From Prevotella sp. 885 (lineage in GTDB: Bacteria > Bacteroidota > Bacteroidia > Bacteroidales > Bacteroidaceae), in contig NZ_NOVE01000003.1 of assembly GCF_002265625.1 (NCBI RefSeq), positions 62,001 through 126,000 on the forward strand: a stretch of 64,000 nt of DNA, in the 5' to 3' direction. The notes under the pieces were generated by a model, which was not told the DNA's origin, ran no database searches, and saw only the letters and a program-made list of their open reading frames with translations. Below are positions 1 to 7,543 of the stretch, piece by piece; position 1 is the first letter of the stretch, and the number at the start of each line of letters is the position of its first letter. The translations under genes were made by a program, and so were the position numbers.

Positions 1-1
1 T

Positions 2-403
2 GTTTATCCCTATCCCTATCTCACTCCCTTTCTCTATCCCTATCCCTATAGGTGTACGTTCGTGCTCATCGTGTACGAACGTGCACGTTCGTGTACGTTC
101 GTGCTCCTCCTTTTTTTCTCTTTCTCTTGCCTCCTTTCTCTTCTTTTCTCGCTCCAGGGCTATCTGTCGGTTGCGCTCGCATTTCTCTTCGTATCGCTCG
201 TTGTTCCTGTCGATGTTGGCTTGTATCGTTCTGAACAGGGTGCGCATCGACCTGTCGTCGGTTTCGTACTCCTCGCCCCTGTTGGCGTAGGCAAGCAAAG
301 CCATGAAAATCTCCCCAGCCTCTTCCTTCGTGAAGTCCTGCAGCATGTTCTCTGCATCCTTGGTGTTAATGACGATGGAGCCTTTGTCTGTGTTCCTGCT
401 CAT
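2..403 (-). CDS. DUF6291-like phage replication protein, C-terminus off the window
   Basis: The frame opens with an ATG at 403 and stays open for 134 codons to the left edge, so the gene is partial. The first 65 residues (including FMALLAYANRGEEY and NNERYEEKCERN) resemble the DUF6291 domain at the N-terminus of phage replication or replisome-organiser proteins; I assign this from memory of the family. A highly charged Arg/Glu/Lys stretch follows at about residues 66-95. The DNA encoding residues about 96-134 consists of palindromes and short direct repeats, giving an unusual peptide with repeated Ile-Gly. It is the last visible gene of the minus-strand early operon. A role in phage replication initiation is inferred. 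Confidence 0.6.
   Translation of the reverse strand, partial: MSRNTDKGSIVINTKDAENMLQDFTKEEAGEIFMALLAYANRGEEYETDDRSMRTLFRTIQANIDRNNERYEEKCERNRQIALEREKKRKEAREREKKEEHERTRTCTFVHDEHERTPIGIGIEKGSEIGIGIN
52..106. repeat. Iteron-like palindrome and direct repeats inside the replication gene
   Basis: A 16-bp direct repeat (GTGTACGTTCGTGCTC) occurs at 52-67 and 91-106. Between them is a perfect 18-bp palindrome, ACGAACGTGCACGTTCGT, at 75-92. Positions 5-50 contain several TATCCC units. Such clusters inside a phage replication gene are typical of replication origins, for example the iterons in lambda O; origin function here is inferred. Confidence 0.5.
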
Positions 404-419
404 GTTCTGTTTGTATTAT

Positions 420-463
420 AATCACCCTTGGGAGCCGCTCCTTGGCTGCTCCCTGGGGTGATT
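420..463 (-). terminator. Strong intergenic hairpin
   Basis: AATCACCC (420-427) pairs with GGGTGATT (456-463), and GGGAGC (430-435) with GCTCCC (448-453). It sits between the stop of the gene ending at 468 and the start at 403. The minus-strand 3' side is A/T-rich but has no clean U-run, so it could be a weak terminator, an attenuator or an mRNA processing site. Confidence 0.45.
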
Positions 464-467
464 GTTG

Positions 468-1211
468 TTATTGTTCTATGATTACGATGGCTGGTGCTGC
501 CTCCTTGATTCTTTCGAGGACGGCATCCATGTGGATGTCTCTTTCCTTCAACACGATGTCGTGCGCCTCTGGGCTGACCAAGGTGCAGGAGAGGTCGTTC
601 GGGTTAATCTCCACCTCGACCTCGATGGTAACCTTCGGCATGCCCTTGAAGATTGGAAGTTCAATCTTGAAACTCTCGGGCAGGTTGCTATCGACCGTCT
701 GTGCTACGAGTCCTCTTCTGTTGCCTCGCTTGTCATCGCTCAGCTCCAGCTCCTTGTCGACCTTTGCCTTGAAGTTGCGCAGCTCTGTGACCAGCTTCAT
801 GGCTGTCTGCGTTGTCTCGAAGTAGGAGCGCAGCTGCTTGATGCGGTCTGCCATGTCAAAGCATGACATGCTCTCGCCTGTGTTGATTCCGAACTCCTGC
901 ATCTCGCTCGAAAGGGTCAGCGTTCCGATGATCTGGTCGCTGTATGCGCTGTTCTCGTCCGTCTTAAGCGTGATGCTCATCTTGTCTCTGTCCACGAGGA
1001 CGTGTGCGTCGGCTGATACAATGTCATCCTTGCGCTTCTCGACCCAGCGTGCTGGTGCGTCGATGGTTCCGCTGATGCTTACTGCCTTTGGCTCCTTAAG
1101 TGGGAGGGCATCTCCAAATCGAATGATGGTCTCCTGTCCTTCCTCGGTGTTCAACTCTGTGAGCTTCTCGATTGCTCTCTGCTCTGCTGATTTTCTCTGT
1201 TGTTCTTTCAT
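468..1211 (-). CDS. Prophage hypothetical protein, 247 aa
   Basis: No function recognised. The protein is soluble and has no signal peptide or membrane segment. It starts with a charged helical stretch (residues 1-25, rich in Lys, Gln and Glu) and has a mixed alpha/beta middle with the pattern ISGTIDAPARWVEKRK near residue 50. The C-terminal half is acidic and ends in the hydrophobic AIVIIEQ. It lies in the early operon between the RecT module and the replication gene, so a part in phage DNA metabolism or host takeover is possible but only contextual. Confidence 0.7.
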   Translation of the reverse strand: MKEQQRKSAEQRAIEKLTELNTEEGQETIIRFGDALPLKEPKAVSISGTIDAPARWVEKRKDDIVSADAHVLVDRDKMSITLKTDENSAYSDQIIGTLTLSSEMQEFGINTGESMSCFDMADRIKQLRSYFETTQTAMKLVTELRNFKAKVDKELELSDDKRGNRRGLVAQTVDSNLPESFKIELPIFKGMPKVTIEVEVEINPNDLSCTLVSPEAHDIVLKERDIHMDAVLERIKEAAPAIVIIEQ

Positions 1212-1241
1212 CTTGAAATTCTTTTGAATGTGAAACTTGTG

Positions 1242-1679
1242 TTATTTGTCTTCCGTCCCTGTCTTGCCTGGGCGCAAGTCGAAGAGGCGAGGTTGCAGCT
1301 CTTCGTGTCGTGCAGGTCTCTGATAAACCAGCACTCCCTCCTTGTTGTAGTAGCCAGCCTGTCGGGTCTGCTGGTCTATCATCTTGTAGCAAGGCTCGTT
1401 GACGTAGGTTGTCTTGCTCTTGAGCTTGTCTGCCACGTCCTTAATGGTGCTCTTGTAACCCTTGATTTCCTCGTTGTACATCTGGACGGCTGTCTTCTTG
1501 GCTTCCTCCTGCTCCAGCTTCTTGATGCTGGCATCAGCAAGTTTTTCCTTCAACTTCTCGATTTGGTCGCTTGGTATCGGCTTACTGTAGCCCATGTCCT
1601 CGATTGCGTCTGCGTTGTCTCTCAAGAATCGCTCTCGCTCTGCGAGGTTCTCGTATTCCTGTCCTAAGAGTTTCTCCAT
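1242..1679 (-). CDS. Prophage coiled-coil hypothetical protein, 145 aa
   Basis: I start the gene at the ATG at 1679 because AAAGGAGG lies 7 bases upstream; a longer frame starting at 1715 lacks such a site. Residues about 10-95 are strongly helical and charged (many Glu, Lys and Ala), consistent with a coiled coil. The C-terminal third is more basic. Its start lies inside the end of the next gene upstream (16-bp overlap), so the two are translationally coupled. No function recognised. Confidence 0.65.
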   Translation of the reverse strand: MEKLLGQEYENLAERERFLRDNADAIEDMGYSKPIPSDQIEKLKEKLADASIKKLEQEEAKKTAVQMYNEEIKGYKSTIKDVADKLKSKTTYVNEPCYKMIDQQTRQAGYYNKEGVLVYQRPARHEELQPRLFDLRPGKTGTEDK

Positions 1680-2263
1680 GACTTGACCTCCTTTCCTGTG
1701 GTGTAGTTTGCCCAAAGTTCAGTAAATTGTTTGCCGCTATAGATTGCCAGCTCCTCTGTCTTGTGTGCAAGCCGAGCCGAGAGGTCCGCAGACGCAGACG
1801 ACCAGGCGAAGTCCGAGCACGCAGAAGCGAGACCGCAATTCGCACCGTAGTTCGAGGAGCCGCCACCAATCCACAGCTGTAGGTTGCGTTCGTCCTTCCA
1901 TTCGTCGGTCTTCTGCTCCAGCTCCTCCTTCGTCCAAAGGCAAAGGTAAGGGTAGTATCGGTATTCGTCTGGGTTGGTGAAGTCTGGCTCCCATCCCTCA
2001 TTGAGGGCTGCTGTGATGATGCGCAGTTTCTGATAAGCGATTTCGTCTATCATGGTGAGTCCTGCGTTTTCCCATTGCTCTTGGATTGCCTCTGCGTCAA
2101 TGCCCAAAATCTGACAGGCATCCTCGAATGTCTTTACTCGCTCCGTGATTGGGCGGTTGTCCTTCTGTTTCTCTTGCTCGCAATCCACGAGCTTCAAAAC
2201 TCCATCTACCCAGGCTGGTTTCTTTCCTGCTGGGATTTCAACTTCTAAAACTTGCTTTGCCAT
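1664..2263 (-). CDS. Prophage hypothetical protein, 199 aa
   Basis: No domain recognised with certainty. Residues 1-65 look like a small domain with a helical stretch that predicts its own register (TFEDACQILGIDAEAIQEQW). The middle, about residues 95-130, is aromatic-rich (YRYYPYLCLWTKEELEQ). A Gly/Ser/Ala/Cys-rich segment follows at about 131-160 (GGGSSNYGANCGLASACSD). Proteins with this layout recur in Bacteroidales prophage early operons in my memory, without assigned function. It overlaps the coiled-coil gene downstream by 16 bp. Confidence 0.65.
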   Translation of the reverse strand: MAKQVLEVEIPAGKKPAWVDGVLKLVDCEQEKQKDNRPITERVKTFEDACQILGIDAEAIQEQWENAGLTMIDEIAYQKLRIITAALNEGWEPDFTNPDEYRYYPYLCLWTKEELEQKTDEWKDERNLQLWIGGGSSNYGANCGLASACSDFAWSSASADLSARLAHKTEELAIYSGKQFTELWANYTTGKEVKSWRNS

Positions 2264-2267
2264 GTTG

Positions 2268-2525
2268 TTACTTTTTAATTAAGTTCATGATTTTCTTGAA
2301 GATTGGATGTACGTTTCCGCTCTCCTTGAATTCTTTTGCTATCTTCTTCTCGTCTCCGATTGTGAAACTTGCGCCTCCCTCCTTGTCTGCCATGAGAACG
2401 AGGCAGTGCAGTTCGTTCTCTTTGCTGTACTCGTTCGCAATCTCGTAGACCTTCTCTGCCATCTTCGTCAGTTTTGCGTTCTCTCTTCCTGGCTCGATGA
2501 TTTTCTCTGGTTTTTCTGTTTTCAT
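2268..2525 (-). CDS. Small prophage protein, 85 aa
   Basis: An acidic/basic soluble protein with a short beta-containing core (LHCLVLMADKEGGASFTIGD, about residues 40-59) and a basic C-terminus ending IMNLIKK. No family recognised. It is packed 4 bp before the next downstream gene and 11 bp after the metallo-hydrolase gene, so it is clearly a member of the early operon. Confidence 0.6.
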   Translation of the reverse strand: MKTEKPEKIIEPGRENAKLTKMAEKVYEIANEYSKENELHCLVLMADKEGGASFTIGDEKKIAKEFKESGNVHPIFKKIMNLIKK

Positions 2526-2536
2526 TCTCTTTTGCT

Positions 2537-3274
2537 TTAGATGTTAAAAACTTTGTCGTAGTCCAGCTCCATTCCTGGGCTGGCTGCTCTTGTTGTCTTA
2601 CCTGTCGCCCTTCGTACCTTGGTGATGAACTCCTGCTCGTTGCTGTTTCCGTCCGATAGGTGAATCAGCAAGATGTCCTTGGTTGCCGTGAGGTCGCTTC
2701 TCTTCAAGATGCCGATGGTGTTGTCGATGCTCATGTGGCTTGTGATGACTCTCTTCCGTAGTGCTGCTGGCACCCATCCGTTGAGAACGTTTTGGTCGAG
2801 AATCTCGTCGCTGTAATTCGCCTCTGCCATCCAGTGCGTGATGTTCTTGAAGTCGTAAGGCATGGCGTATGTGTCCGTGAAGAACAGGATGCGTCCTGTC
2901 TCCTGGTGCTCGATGAGGTAACCGACACATGGTACGTCGTGCTTGACCTCGAAGGGCAGAATCTTGAAGCCTCCGTAAATGTAGCCGTTTCCATTGGCTA
3001 TGGCTGTCGTGGTGGTTGCTTCGAGTTTCTTGGCTTCAATGACAGAGGGGAGAGCCAGCAGCGGTATTCCTGCCTTCTCGTATTCGGCTGCGTGTCCTGC
3101 GTGGTCGTTGTGCTGGTGGCTGATGATGCAAACTTTCACCTTCGCAATGTTCCAGCCGAGAGCCTTCTTGACCTCTGCGAGGCTGATTCCTGCCTCAATG
3201 ATGATTGCTTCGCTGTCGTTCTGCAAGACGTAGCAGTTTCCCTTGCTGCTGCTTCCGAGGATTGTCATCTTCAT
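2537..3274 (-). CDS. Metallo-beta-lactamase-fold hydrolase of the RecT module
   Basis: A metallo-beta-lactamase (MBL) fold protein of the YycJ/RNase Z-like type, 245 aa. The metal-binding signature HxHxDH is at residues 53-58 (HQHNDH), after an N-terminal beta-sandwich start (MKMTILGSSSKGNCYVL). Later metal-ligand candidates include FFTDTY near residue 132 and SHM and IHLSDGN near the C-terminus. AAGGAGGG precedes the ATG. MBL-fold genes next to recT are known in many phages. No RecE or YqaJ exonuclease is seen here, so this protein may be the nuclease partner of the annealing protein; that is inference. A phosphodiesterase acting on nucleotides is the alternative. Confidence 0.8.
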   Translation of the reverse strand: MKMTILGSSSKGNCYVLQNDSEAIIIEAGISLAEVKKALGWNIAKVKVCIISHQHNDHAGHAAEYEKAGIPLLALPSVIEAKKLEATTTTAIANGNGYIYGGFKILPFEVKHDVPCVGYLIEHQETGRILFFTDTYAMPYDFKNITHWMAEANYSDEILDQNVLNGWVPAALRKRVITSHMSIDNTIGILKRSDLTATKDILLIHLSDGNSNEQEFITKVRRATGKTTRAASPGMELDYDKVFNI

Positions 3275-3292
3275 CGCTCTTCCCTCCTTTTG

Positions 3293-4270
3293 TTATGGCA
3301 ATGGACAGGCTCTCGATGTTCCAGATCCTGCTGCGCTGTCAGCGTTTCCTGCTGGAGCTGCCTCTGGTGCAGGTTGCCCTCCGTTGTTCATGTCGATGTA
3401 GTTGGTCTTCGCCTCGATGCCCATTGGCTGTTGCTCATCGTGAACCTCTTCTGCCTCTGCGTCGAAGGTTTGGCGGCTGTTGGCTGCGTCTCGCTCTGCC
3501 GTTGCTTCATCGTAGCGGTTTGCCTCTTCGTCGCTGTCGCCTGGGTCAGCCGTGCTGTCGAGGGCAATCTTGCAAGCTCGCTGGATGACCGTCTTCATGC
3601 ACATCTGGTCGGTGAACTTGGTGTGCGCTCCGCTCTTGCCCTTCATCGCTCCCTGTTCCCATGCGTTCTGAATCTGCGCTCTTGTCATCACCTCGATGTG
3701 CTTGCTGCCGTCCTTGTTGATGACCACTGCGTATGCTGCGAGAATCTTGGTGTTGTCGATGTTGGCGAGGTTCGGTGTGTGCTTCACCAGCTGCTTCTCT
3801 CCGTTCTCGTCGATGGTGTAGATGAACTCGTCTCCCTCGTAGATGACCTGTGCGTTGACCTTATCGATTTCGGTGTCTCGCTTGGCTCTCATGAGCTTGC
3901 CAAGGTATCGCTCGTTCCACTCCAGGCGGTCTCCGTACATGATGAAGTAGCAATGTTTCTGTGGGTACTCGCCATGAATGACCATGTTCAAGAGGGCGTT
4001 GCAAATGCTGTCTTTGGTGCAAACGTCGAGTGCCTTCTTGTGGTTCATGTTCTCGACCGTCTGAAGGTAGAGCCATGCCAGCTTGATGGCGTTCCCTACG
4101 TGGTAGCCCTTTGGAAGGACGAGCTCGCCTGTCTCCTGCCAGCCGTTGACTCTGTCCATAATCTGCTGGGTCGTTTCCTCCTGCATCCGCTTGAGTGCGG
4201 TTGCGTTCTGTGAGGTCAGCTGCGTGTTGGCTTGCTGTCCTCCTTGTTGTGGTGATACTGTTTGTGTCAT
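3293..4270 (-). CDS. recT: RecT-family single-strand annealing protein
   Basis: RecT proteins anneal complementary single strands and drive phage recombination. The 325-aa product has the family layout: a core of about 45-240 with LPKGYHVGNAIKLAW, an ICNALLNMVIHGEYP stretch, and the conserved end IEVMTRAQIQNAW followed by HTKFTDQMCMKTVIQRACK. The last 85 residues are acidic and low in complexity (Asp, Glu, Ala, Pro), often a protein-docking tail. I use the ATG at 4270 rather than the GTG two codons earlier. It lies between an SMC-like ATPase and an MBL hydrolase in one operon, which together form the prophage recombination module. Confidence 0.9.
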   Translation of the reverse strand: MTQTVSPQQGGQQANTQLTSQNATALKRMQEETTQQIMDRVNGWQETGELVLPKGYHVGNAIKLAWLYLQTVENMNHKKALDVCTKDSICNALLNMVIHGEYPQKHCYFIMYGDRLEWNERYLGKLMRAKRDTEIDKVNAQVIYEGDEFIYTIDENGEKQLVKHTPNLANIDNTKILAAYAVVINKDGSKHIEVMTRAQIQNAWEQGAMKGKSGAHTKFTDQMCMKTVIQRACKIALDSTADPGDSDEEANRYDEATAERDAANSRQTFDAEAEEVHDEQQPMGIEAKTNYIDMNNGGQPAPEAAPAGNADSAAGSGTSRACPLP

Positions 4271-4292
4271 AATCACTTTGCTTTTAAAATTT

Positions 4293-6272
4293 TTATTGAA
4301 TTATTGTCAGCTCCTTGTCTCGTGAAACAATGAGGAGTATCTGCTGGCTTCTCGTTGGGAGAATGTCCGTGATGCTCTCTGCGTTGTCTATGAGCAAAGG
4401 TGCGTATGTGTCGTTGAATGCGCACATGGCGTTGATGATGTCGATGCCAGCGTTTATCTTCTCGCTCGTTGAGAGGTCTCTGTAAGGTGTGCCGTGCATC
4501 GTGCATTCGCAGGTTGGCTTGATTCCACCTGTGGTGATGAATGGCTCGAACATCTGGAACTTCACGTTTGTGAATAACTCGTTCACTTTCTTTTCGAGGT
4601 TCTCAATCTTGGCGATGGTGAATTGCTCTGCCGTGTAGTCCTTCTTCTCCAGCTCCGTGAGTTGCTGGTTCAAGGTCTGCTGTCTGTTCTCCAGCTCCTT
4701 GATGCGGTTCTGCTTGTCGGTGATGCGCTGCTCCTTGGCGAGCTCGTCTCGCAGTTCGTCTCTGAGCCTGTTCTGCTCTGCCTTGCGTTGCTTGAGGGTG
4801 GCTTCCTGCTTCACCTTGGTGTCGCTTGTCTCTTCCTCAGTTCTCGCTTCGAGTGCCGCTGTCCTTGCGTTCACGTCCATCTGGAGTTGCTGGTATTCCT
4901 CATCGTCGGTGTGGTAGGTGAGGGTTGGCTTTGATTCCTGCGCCTTCTGCAATGCTTCCTCTTGCTCCTTGCGCTGTTGCTCCAGCTTCTCCAGCTTGTC
5001 TTGGGCGTTCTTGATGGTAGCCTCTGCATCCGACTTGCGCTTCTTGATGCGAGCTGCCTCTTGCTCCAAGGCATCGAACTGCTTGCTCTTGTTGTCGTTG
5101 AAGTTGCCCTCCATCTCTTCCTTCATCCTGTCGATGTCGTCTTGTGGGAGGCGTTGGTGGCAGGTAGGACAAATCTCTTGGTTGTTGTCCCAGGAGAAGG
5201 CGGTTTGGTCGAGAATCACCCAGCGTTTCTTGAAGTCTTCGCTTGCGATGGCTATCTTGTTGAGCTGCGTCTGTCCGTCCTCTACCGCTGCCTTGGCGTT
5301 GCGGATGGCTCTTTCCGTCACCTCGATTTCGTACTTGGCATCGTCGATGGCTTTCTTGTGCTTGCGCTCCTCCGTCGTGTTCTTGTCTTGGTAACTCTGG
5401 ACGATGGCTTGCATTCGGTTCTTGAGCTTGTTTATCTCGGTGCGCTCCTTGGTGCGCTCGTTGAACTCGGTGTCCACGGTGCGGCTTAAGTCTGCCAGCT
5501 CGTTGTCGATGTTCTCGATTGCTTTCTCGATTTCTTTAATTCTTCTTCGTGTGAAGTCGAAGTCTGGCTTGCTGGCTTCAAGTGCTTTCAGCTCCTCGGT
5601 GTTCTCGTTGATGCGGCTTGGTATCTGCTCGATTTCCTTCTTCAATTCACCGATTCGGTATCTGAGCTGCTCTCTGAACTTTTGAAGGTCGGTGCCGCTC
5701 AGCTCCTGCAGCAATCCCTTGAAGTCCTCGTTGTCTCCTGCAAGTTCTTCGTCGGTGGTCTTGCCCACCATCTTTGTTAGCAGGTTGCGCTGGTCTTCCG
5801 CTGGGAGGCTTGGGAAGTAGGAGGGTGTCGTTATCGCCTTGAAGAGGCTTTCTTTGCAGAGGTCATCGACAAATGTCTTGAAGTCCTTCTGTGTGTACTT
5901 GTTTTCGTTGACAAAGTACTTGGTGGTGTGTCCTGTCATCTCTGCCTCGCTCTTCTTGCGTGGCTTCGTCCAGGTCTCGCTTCTGACCTTCTCCAGCTTG
6001 TAGTCCGTGCCGTCGGCTGTCAGTTCGAGAACCACAATGTTGTCGAGGTGGTGGATGATTTCTCCGTTCTCATCCTTCGGGTCGATTCCGAATACCGTTT
6101 GTCCGATGCTGTTCTTGTCGAAGAGAACCCATTGTACCGCATCCACGATGGTGGTCTTTCCTGCGTGATTCGCTCCCATTATCTTGGTCAGCGTTGGGTT
6201 AAAGCTAATCTTTCGTTCACCGAGAACTCCCTTGAAGTTCTTGATGGTGATTGTCTTGAATTCGATTCTCAT
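4293..6272 (-). CDS. SbcC/Rad50-like AAA ATPase with zinc-hook-like motif
   Basis: A 659-aa SMC-type ATPase. Walker A is GANHAGKT at residues 33-40. Long charged coiled-coil segments (about 200-345 and 385-560) flank a CPTC motif at 368-371, which resembles the zinc hook of Rad50/SbcC. The C-terminal lobe has a signature-like STSEKINAG stretch and a Walker B-like strand, PLLIDNAESI, with Asp-Asn-Ala-Glu in place of the usual Asp-Glu. At 659 aa it is shorter than cellular SbcC (about 1000). It is upstream of recT, so it probably acts on DNA ends in phage recombination. No SbcD-type nuclease gene is adjacent; the MBL hydrolase two genes on might serve. Confidence 0.85.
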   Translation of the reverse strand: MRIEFKTITIKNFKGVLGERKISFNPTLTKIMGANHAGKTTIVDAVQWVLFDKNSIGQTVFGIDPKDENGEIIHHLDNIVVLELTADGTDYKLEKVRSETWTKPRKKSEAEMTGHTTKYFVNENKYTQKDFKTFVDDLCKESLFKAITTPSYFPSLPAEDQRNLLTKMVGKTTDEELAGDNEDFKGLLQELSGTDLQKFREQLRYRIGELKKEIEQIPSRINENTEELKALEASKPDFDFTRRRIKEIEKAIENIDNELADLSRTVDTEFNERTKERTEINKLKNRMQAIVQSYQDKNTTEERKHKKAIDDAKYEIEVTERAIRNAKAAVEDGQTQLNKIAIASEDFKKRWVILDQTAFSWDNNQEICPTCHQRLPQDDIDRMKEEMEGNFNDNKSKQFDALEQEAARIKKRKSDAEATIKNAQDKLEKLEQQRKEQEEALQKAQESKPTLTYHTDDEEYQQLQMDVNARTAALEARTEEETSDTKVKQEATLKQRKAEQNRLRDELRDELAKEQRITDKQNRIKELENRQQTLNQQLTELEKKDYTAEQFTIAKIENLEKKVNELFTNVKFQMFEPFITTGGIKPTCECTMHGTPYRDLSTSEKINAGIDIINAMCAFNDTYAPLLIDNAESITDILPTRSQQILLIVSRDKELTIIQ

Positions 6273-6279
6273 GCTGCTT

Positions 6280-6670
6280 TTACAAAATGTTGGTTAAGTG
6301 TTCTATTGCCTCTCTCAGCTCTTTTGGCATCCCCTTTGTCATTTCGCTGATGTTCTTGACAAGTCTCAGCTTGGCTGCTGTGGCAAGGATGAGCTCCTTG
6401 AATGAATCCTCGTGCTGTGCGAGCTTGAACAATGCGTTGAGGAGAATCTTCTTGTCGTTCGCCTTGATGGATGCTGCGACCATTCCCTCTTTTTCGTTGC
6501 CCTCGATGGCTATGAAGATGCGAGCTTGCTTTGGTGCGTCTTGCCCCCCCCATTTTGCTGTCTTCCTCGTTGTAGGCTTTCGCTGTCTGAACCTGTTCTT
6601 TGAACCAATCGGTAGCTCCCTCGAATGCTTTCTCTTCTGCTGCCTCTTTTGTGCTTCTAAATAATCCCAT
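6280..6670 (-). pseudogene. Small prophage gene split by a frameshift at a run of eight G
   Basis: Two pieces in different frames make one sensible protein. The first begins at the ATG at 6670 (MGLFRSTKEAAEEKAF) and reads to a GGGGGGGG run at 6551-6544. The second (IFIAIEGNEKEGMVAAS to EAIEHLTNIL) ends at 6280. Removing one G from the run joins them as a 129-residue protein with no stop. The second piece has no good start or ribosome site of its own. Possible causes are a homopolymer sequencing error, a real mutation, slippage-based phase variation or +1 ribosomal slippage. Function unknown. It lies 7 bp before the SbcC-like gene. Confidence 0.65.
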
Positions 6671-6699
6671 AATTGTAAAGTTTAAATGTTTGACTTATG

Positions 6700-6897
6700 T
6701 TAAATGGCTATCTGCCAAAATTTCAAGATGTCCAGTCCTGTGTAGAATGGTCGTTTCGTGCTCTTGCGGTAGTGAACCTTGATGTTGCCTTTCTTCGTGT
6801 GGCGGTGCAGGGTGCTGCGGTCTATGCCGAGAATCTCGCAGGTTCGTGCGATGGTGTACCGTCCAGCTGGCTCGATGTTCGGTTTGGTCTCCGTCAT
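6700..6897 (-). CDS. Helix-turn-helix DNA-binding protein (excisionase-like), 65 aa
   Basis: A small basic protein whose residues 12-35 (RYTIARTCEILGIDRSTLHR) form a winged-helix/MerR-like HTH and whose remainder (YRKSTKRPFYTGLDILKFW) suits the wing and tail of excisionase-type proteins. The start at 6897 has AAAGGAGG upstream and overlaps the stop of the preceding membrane-protein gene by 4 bp. Likely roles are excisionase or early regulator of the prophage; the sequence does not decide which. Confidence 0.7.
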   Translation of the reverse strand: MTETKPNIEPAGRYTIARTCEILGIDRSTLHRHTKKGNIKVHYRKSTKRPFYTGLDILKFWQIAI

Positions 6898-7085
6898 CGT
6901 TCGCCTCCTTTCTTCTCCTCTGCGTCCAGGGCTTGCATCATGCCCTTGCTTACTGCGATGATGGCTGCAAAGCAAAAAGCCACAAACCATTCGCCTCGGA
7001 TGATGGCTGCTGCCGTCTGGGTGATGCCGAAGATGAGCGTCCCGATTGCGCCCGTCCACATGATGGCTCTTTCTATTTTTTTCAT
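6894..7085 (-). CDS. Small prophage membrane protein, 63 aa
   Basis: Two hydrophobic helices are visible: residues about 9-29 (MWTGAIGTLIFGITQTAAAII) and about 33-52 (WFVAFCFAAIIAVSKGM). A charged tail ends in EEKKGGER. AAGGAGG precedes the start. Its ATGA overlap with the HTH gene downstream shows co-translation. Small two-helix proteins in phage early regions sometimes modify the host membrane or exclude other phages; nothing here proves that. Confidence 0.6.
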   Translation of the reverse strand: MKKIERAIMWTGAIGTLIFGITQTAAAIIRGEWFVAFCFAAIIAVSKGMMQALDAEEKKGGER

Positions 7086-7106
7086 TGTCTCTCCTCCTTG
7101 CTTTTG

Positions 7107-7340
7107 TTAGATGTTTTTACTCAGTTCGTCTGCTGTGGTGTAGCATCCAGCTCCCACCAAAATGAAGCGCACACCGCTGGTGGTGATTCCGTGCTTCTCT
7201 GCCAATGCTCGCAGTATGCGGTATGGCTTCTTTCCCTGCGCTGTGAGCTTCGGTGCGAGCTCCTTGAACTCTGCGATGATGCTCTCGTTGCGCTCCTTTC
7301 TCTTCCTCTCCATTGGAGTCATCAAATCGATTTCTGTCAT
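7107..7340 (-). CDS. First gene of the prophage early operon, small HTH-like protein, 77 aa
   Basis: A highly charged N-terminal helix (MTPMERKRKERNESIIAEF) is followed by a compact helical region (YRILRALAEKHGITTSGVRFIL) that reads like a helix-turn-helix. It is the promoter-proximal gene of the leftward operon, facing the repressor gene, the position usually held by Cro-like or antirepressor proteins. A Cro-like function is inferred from position and the HTH pattern only. Confidence 0.6.
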   Translation of the reverse strand: MTEIDLMTPMERKRKERNESIIAEFKELAPKLTAQGKKPYRILRALAEKHGITTSGVRFILVGAGCYTTADELSKNI

Positions 7341-7423
7341 TTTTTCTCCTTTTTTATTTTGTTATTTCAACTTTTTTATTTACTTTTGTTTGTGGTAACG
7401 TATTTTCTTTCGTTTTCCGAGTG

Positions 7424-7455
7424 CAAAGATACACAAAAACGTTTGTATTACCAAA
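7424..7455 (-). promoter_or_regulatory. Leftward early promoter of the prophage
   Basis: On the minus strand TTTG (7455-7452) is followed after 20 bases by TATCTTTG (7431-7424), a full match to the Bacteroidetes -33/-7 pattern. It drives the early operon starting with the gene at 7340. It is 72 bp from the repeated TTAACTAA sites, so a repressor there could control it. Confidence 0.7.
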
Positions 7456-7496
7456 CAAAACCGTGTGTTTCTTTCATTTCTGTGTGTTAATTAGTC

Positions 7497-7526
7497 TTAA
7501 CTAAACAAGACTTTAGGTTTAACTAA
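7497..7526. promoter_or_regulatory. Paired TTAACTAA sites, candidate repressor operator
   Basis: TTAACTAA occurs at 7497-7504 and 7519-7526, with start points 22 bp apart or about two helical turns. Both lie between the early promoter and the repressor start at 7544. A related TTAATTAG is at 7488-7495. Operator function for the repressor encoded next door is inferred. Confidence 0.4.
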
Positions 7527-7543
7527 CTGATTGATAAAAGGTT

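Noticed and set aside
2792..4213. A 473-codon plus-strand open frame
   Set aside because: It is the mirror of the MBL hydrolase and recT genes on the minus strand, rich in Val, Leu and Cys as expected for an antisense shadow.
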